Position numbers and translations under genes: made by a program. From positions 1 to 9,429 of the forward strand of contig JAGAPM010000178.1 in the NCBI GenBank assembly GCA_017623265.1: 9,429 bases of DNA. Reading direction: 5' to 3'. This document shows positions 7,174 to 9,429 of this stretch, piece by piece. The stretch is from Lentisphaeria bacterium. GTDB taxonomy: Bacteria > Verrucomicrobiota > Lentisphaeria > Victivallales > UBA1829. The notes under the pieces were generated by a model that did no database searches, was not told where the DNA came from, and saw nothing but the letters and a program-made list of their open reading frames with translations. The stretch's first letter is position 1; each line of letters begins with the position of its first letter.

Positions 7174-8424
7174 ATGAGCCGGATCTTACTGAAAAACGCC
7201 ATCCTGCCTGATGGCATCACCTGTGCCGACCTGCTGATCGAGGGAAACCGCTTTGCAAAGATCGGTCCCGGACTCGTTGCAGATGGCGCAGAAGTCATTG
7301 AGTGCGCCCGCCGTTATGCTGTGCTGCCCCCGTTCTACAATGGTCATACTCACGCCGCTATGGCGATCCTCCGGGGGTATGCTGACGACTACGATCTCTT
7401 CGACTGGCTTTCCAACTATATCTGGCCCATGGAAGAAAAAATGAATGAGCAGGATGTTTATATCGGTACCAAACTCGCTATCCTGGAAATGATCAAGTCC
7501 GGAACGGTTTTCTTCAACGATATGTACTGGTTCCAGCCGGGAACGATCCGGGCTGCCGATGAAATGGGCGTCCGCGCCAATGTGGGGATCATGGTCCTCT
7601 CCATGGGAGGTGCCGATGCCAGAACCGCAAATCAGGAGCTTGCGGAAGGGAAAGTTCCCCACTCCGATCGGGTTCAGATCAGTATGGCGCCCCATGCCAT
7701 CTATACGGTCAGCGGCGAAAAACTCAGGGAATGTGCCGACTTCGCCAAGGCGAACGGGCTGCCCATCCAGACGCATCTTTCCGAAACAAAGAAGGAGTTT
7801 GACGACTGCATGGCAGAACACGGCATGACCCCCACCGCCTATCTGGACAGCCTCGGACTCCTGACGGAAAATACCACCCTCGCTCATGCCGTCTGGATGA
7901 CGGATGATGACCTGAAAATTATCGCTGACCGGGGTTCTGTTCTCGTTCACAATCCGGTATCCAATTGCCGTCTCGGATCCGGCACCTTCCGGTTTTCCGA
8001 AGCGGAAAAAAACGGCTGCCGCATCATCATCGGTACGGACGGCAACAGCTCCAACAACAATCTTTCCATGTTCGAAGAGATGAAAGTTGCGACTCTTCTT
8101 GCCAAGAACCGCACCGGCGACCCGAAAGTCATGCCTGCAGTCACTGCGTGGGAAATGGCGACCACCCGCGCTGCTGCTGCATTCGGGATCGATTGCGGAA
8201 TCGCCGAAGGGAAGATCGCAGACTGTATGCTGGTGGATCTGGATCATCATGCAATGCTTCCCAACTACCACCTCGTTTCCAATCTGGTCTATTCTGCCGA
8301 TCCCTCCTGCATCGATACGGTCATCTGCAACGGCAGGATCCTTATGCGCAACCGGTACGTCCCCGGCGAAGAAGCGATCATTGCGGAAGCAAAGGCAACG
8401 GCAGCGGATCTGTTGAAACGGTAA
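7174..8424 (+). CDS. mtaD: MtaD-type amidohydrolase: 5'-methylthioadenosine / S-adenosylhomocysteine (or 5'-deoxyadenosine) deaminase
   Basis: This is a 416-residue metal-dependent (beta/alpha)8-barrel amidohydrolase of the TrzN/ATZ/MtaD group, expected to convert the adenine of SAM by-products to hypoxanthine. Metal and catalytic residues are all present: H58 and H60 (NGHTH), H201 and E204 (THLSETKKE), H238 (LAHAV) and D289 (IIGTDG). Other MtaD landmarks are RGYADD (67-72), IWPMEEK (83-89), SMAPHAIYTVS with substrate-contacting H174, HNPVSNCRLGSG (259-270) and NNNLSMFEEM (294-303). R150 aligns with an Arg that contacts the homocysteine carboxylate in Thermotoga TM0936; a second such Arg seems missing, so MTA or 5'-deoxyadenosine could be preferred. 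The ATG follows AAGGAG by 11 nt. It is last in the cysS unit. Exact substrate is not decided by sequence; the broader amidohydrolase assignment is near certain. Confidence 0.87.
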   Translation: MSRILLKNAILPDGITCADLLIEGNRFAKIGPGLVADGAEVIECARRYAVLPPFYNGHTHAAMAILRGYADDYDLFDWLSNYIWPMEEKMNEQDVYIGTKLAILEMIKSGTVFFNDMYWFQPGTIRAADEMGVRANVGIMVLSMGGADARTANQELAEGKVPHSDRVQISMAPHAIYTVSGEKLRECADFAKANGLPIQTHLSETKKEFDDCMAEHGMTPTAYLDSLGLLTENTTLAHAVWMTDDDLKIIADRGSVLVHNPVSNCRLGSGTFRFSEAEKNGCRIIIGTDGNSSNNNLSMFEEMKVATLLAKNRTGDPKVMPAVTAWEMATTRAAAAFGIDCGIAEGKIADCMLVDLDHHAMLPNYHLVSNLVYSADPSCIDTVICNGRILMRNRYVPGEEAIIAEAKATAADLLKR

Positions 8425-8447
8425 GGAAAGACTTTTTTCCCTTTTTG
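8423..8447 (+). terminator. Weak candidate terminator after mtaD
   Basis: AAGGAAA (8423-8429) can pair with TTTCCCTT (8436-8443) with one bulged C, followed by more Ts to 8446. The stem is AT-rich and short, so termination may be partial and purM may also receive readthrough transcript. Confidence 0.3.
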
Positions 8448-8459
8448 CCTGCCGGAGAC

Positions 8460-8488
8460 TTGCAAGAAAGCGCTTGCCGTGCTATATT
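8460..8488 (+). promoter_or_regulatory. Sigma70-type promoter of purM with extended -10
   Basis: TTGCAA (8460-8465) and TATATT (8483-8488) are 17 nt apart. The -10 box is preceded by TGC, giving a TGn extended -10 motif. The predicted start is near 8495, about 45 nt before the GTG start codon. The same TATATT box is seen before cysS. Confidence 0.65.
8462..8478. promoter_or_regulatory. Candidate operator (LacI-family-like dyad) in the purM promoter spacer
   Basis: AAGCGCTT (8468-8475) is a perfect 8-bp palindrome, extended by a G/C pair at 8466/8477. An overlapping repeat GCAAG (8462-8466) / CTTGC (8473-8477) uses the same bases. The central CG and flanking pattern resemble LacI-family sites: 11 of 14 positions fit the CcpA cre consensus, and PurR boxes have similar CG-centred geometry. 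Lying between -35 and -10, a bound protein would block transcription. The regulator is unknown. Confidence 0.35.
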
Positions 8489-8539
8489 AAAAATAAGAAT
8501 CGCAAAACAAGCAAACAATATAAATTTGGAGAACGAACC

Positions 8540-9429
8540 GTGACGAAATCTCAGTCCGCCCTTTACAAAGAAGCCGGTGTCGATATCGACCTCGCAGGTG
8601 AACTTCTGAACCGTGTCAAACCGAAAATCGCAGCTGCCCGCCGCCCGGAAATGCTGGCACCCATCGGCGGTTTCGGCGGTTTGTTCCAGATGGACCTTTC
8701 CAAATACAAAGAACCGGTCCTGGTTTCCAGTATCGACGGCGTCGGCACCAAGCTGATGGTCGCTGCCATGATGGGCAAGTACGATACTGTTGGCTACGAT
8801 ATTGTGAACCACTGTATCAACGATATCGGCGTGCAGGGCGCAGAACCGATCTACTTCCTGGACTACATCGGGATCGGCAAGCTCCGCAGCCCCCTGTACG
8901 AAGATGTCCTCAGCGGTATTGCAGATGCCTGTAAAGCTGCCGGTTGCGCTGTCCTCGGCGGTGAAACTGCTGAAATGCCCGGTATGTACGGCAACGATTT
9001 TGACCTGGTCGGTGTCATCACCGGCGTGGTGGAAAAATCCAAGCTGATCACCGGCGAAAAGATCCGTCCCGGCCATGTCGCCATCGGTCTTGCGTCCAAC
9101 GGTCCTCATACAAACGGATTCAGCCTTGCCCGTCGGGTCCTGTTCCAGCAGCGCGGTTACACCGTGGATACCGAACTCAAGGAACTGAACGGCGAATCCA
9201 TCGGTGAAGCCCTCCTCAAGCCTCATACCTGCTACTGGCCCGCCATCCGTGAAGCCATGAAGGGCGATCGGGTCCAGCTGGATGGTATCGCACACATCAC
9301 CGGCGGCGGTCTGTATGACAACGTGCCGCGGATCCTCCCGAAAGATGTCAATGCCGTCTTCCATAAGGATCTGATTCAGGATATGCCTCCCATCTTCCGC
9401 CTCATTGTGGAAGAAGGCAAGATCGATGA
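8540..9429 (+). CDS. purM: Phosphoribosylformylglycinamidine cyclo-ligase (AIR synthetase), 3' end outside window
   Basis: The first 296 codons are present, of a protein usually near 345 residues; the frame is open at the right edge, with the final GA beginning an Asp or Glu codon. It closes the imidazole ring of FGAM to AIR using ATP, the fifth step of de novo purine synthesis. Landmarks are YKEAGVDID (9-17), GGFGGLF (43-49), DGVGTK (66-71), HCINDIGVQGAEP (91-103), GGETAEMPGMY (140-150), GLASNGPHTNGFSL (183-196) and HITGGG (252-257), in the order expected for the ATP-grasping PurM fold. The start is GTG at 8540-8542, supported by TTGGAG 8 nt upstream and by the conserved YKEAGVDID sequence lying just after it; the next ATG is well inside the conserved domain. 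It appears to have its own promoter. Confidence 0.95.
   Translation, partial: MTKSQSALYKEAGVDIDLAGELLNRVKPKIAAARRPEMLAPIGGFGGLFQMDLSKYKEPVLVSSIDGVGTKLMVAAMMGKYDTVGYDIVNHCINDIGVQGAEPIYFLDYIGIGKLRSPLYEDVLSGIADACKAAGCAVLGGETAEMPGMYGNDFDLVGVITGVVEKSKLITGEKIRPGHVAIGLASNGPHTNGFSLARRVLFQQRGYTVDTELKELNGESIGEALLKPHTCYWPAIREAMKGDRVQLDGIAHITGGGLYDNVPRILPKDVNAVFHKDLIQDMPPIFRLIVEEGKID

Noticed and set aside
7186..8271. 361-codon minus-strand frame opposite mtaD
   Set aside because: It is a codon-aligned shadow of a gene with all amidohydrolase metal ligands in place; the translation shows no family signature.
8378..9364. 328-codon minus-strand frame opposite purM
   Set aside because: It is a shadow of purM, whose GTG start and open right end hide it from a simple ATG-to-stop scan.
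1..9429. CRISPR arrays, tRNA or rRNA genes, insertion sequences, prophage or defence genes
   Set aside because: No direct-repeat array, no tRNA-like cloverleaf and no transposase, integrase or known defence domain was seen; the window is densely packed with ordinary metabolic genes.

Overview
The window carries eight complete or nearly complete genes plus the tail of a ninth, on about 9.4 kb of moderately GC-rich bacterial DNA. Shine-Dalgarno sites are of the AAGGA type and spacers are short. A GH95 fucosidase, a Gfo/Idh/MocA oxidoreductase with an Asn-Trp-Gly-Pro-His active-site segment, and a CysRS with an HIGN-F-R signature suggest a carbohydrate-degrading bacterium of the PVC group (Lentisphaerota/Verrucomicrobiota-like, perhaps gut-associated). 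This taxonomic guess is inference from protein style only.

Layout. (1) 1-337, plus strand: C-terminal end of a GH95 alpha-L-fucosidase-type glycosidase. It ends at a strong hairpin (361-403) that lies between convergent genes and probably works in both directions. (2) 425-4505, minus strand: a tightly packed run read as hisF, a CaCA-family Na+/Ca2+ antiporter, an MFS transporter and a Gfo/Idh/MocA oxidoreductase. Gaps are 53, 22 and 31 nt with no visible terminator, so one transcript is likely. (3) 4506-4659: AT-rich divergent promoter region. (4) 4660-8424, plus strand: cysS, a degenerate S-adenosylhomocysteine-hydrolase-like protein and an MtaD-type amidohydrolase, with gaps of 12 and 15 nt. 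(5) 8425-8539: possible weak terminator and a convincing promoter with an inverted repeat in its spacer. (6) 8540-end: purM with a GTG start, cut off by the window edge.

The most interesting unit is cysS / AHCY-like / mtaD. MtaD-type enzymes deaminate 5'-methylthioadenosine, S-adenosylhomocysteine and, in some lineages, 5'-deoxyadenosine. The gene directly upstream is recognisably built on the adenosylhomocysteinase scaffold, but by my by-eye alignment it has lost essentially every catalytic residue while keeping the NAD-binding Rossmann motif. The pair therefore points to a SAM by-product salvage step, or a sensor of one, co-expressed with cysteinyl-tRNA synthetase. Its exact chemistry cannot be read from the sequence. 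The second notable point is hisF, in which the charged ammonia-gate residues and the usual TS-M/I-D-x-D-G-T loop are altered.

The remaining genes are ordinary housekeeping or transport genes. Long open frames opposite the genes (up to 830 codons) are explained by codon bias and are not annotated.
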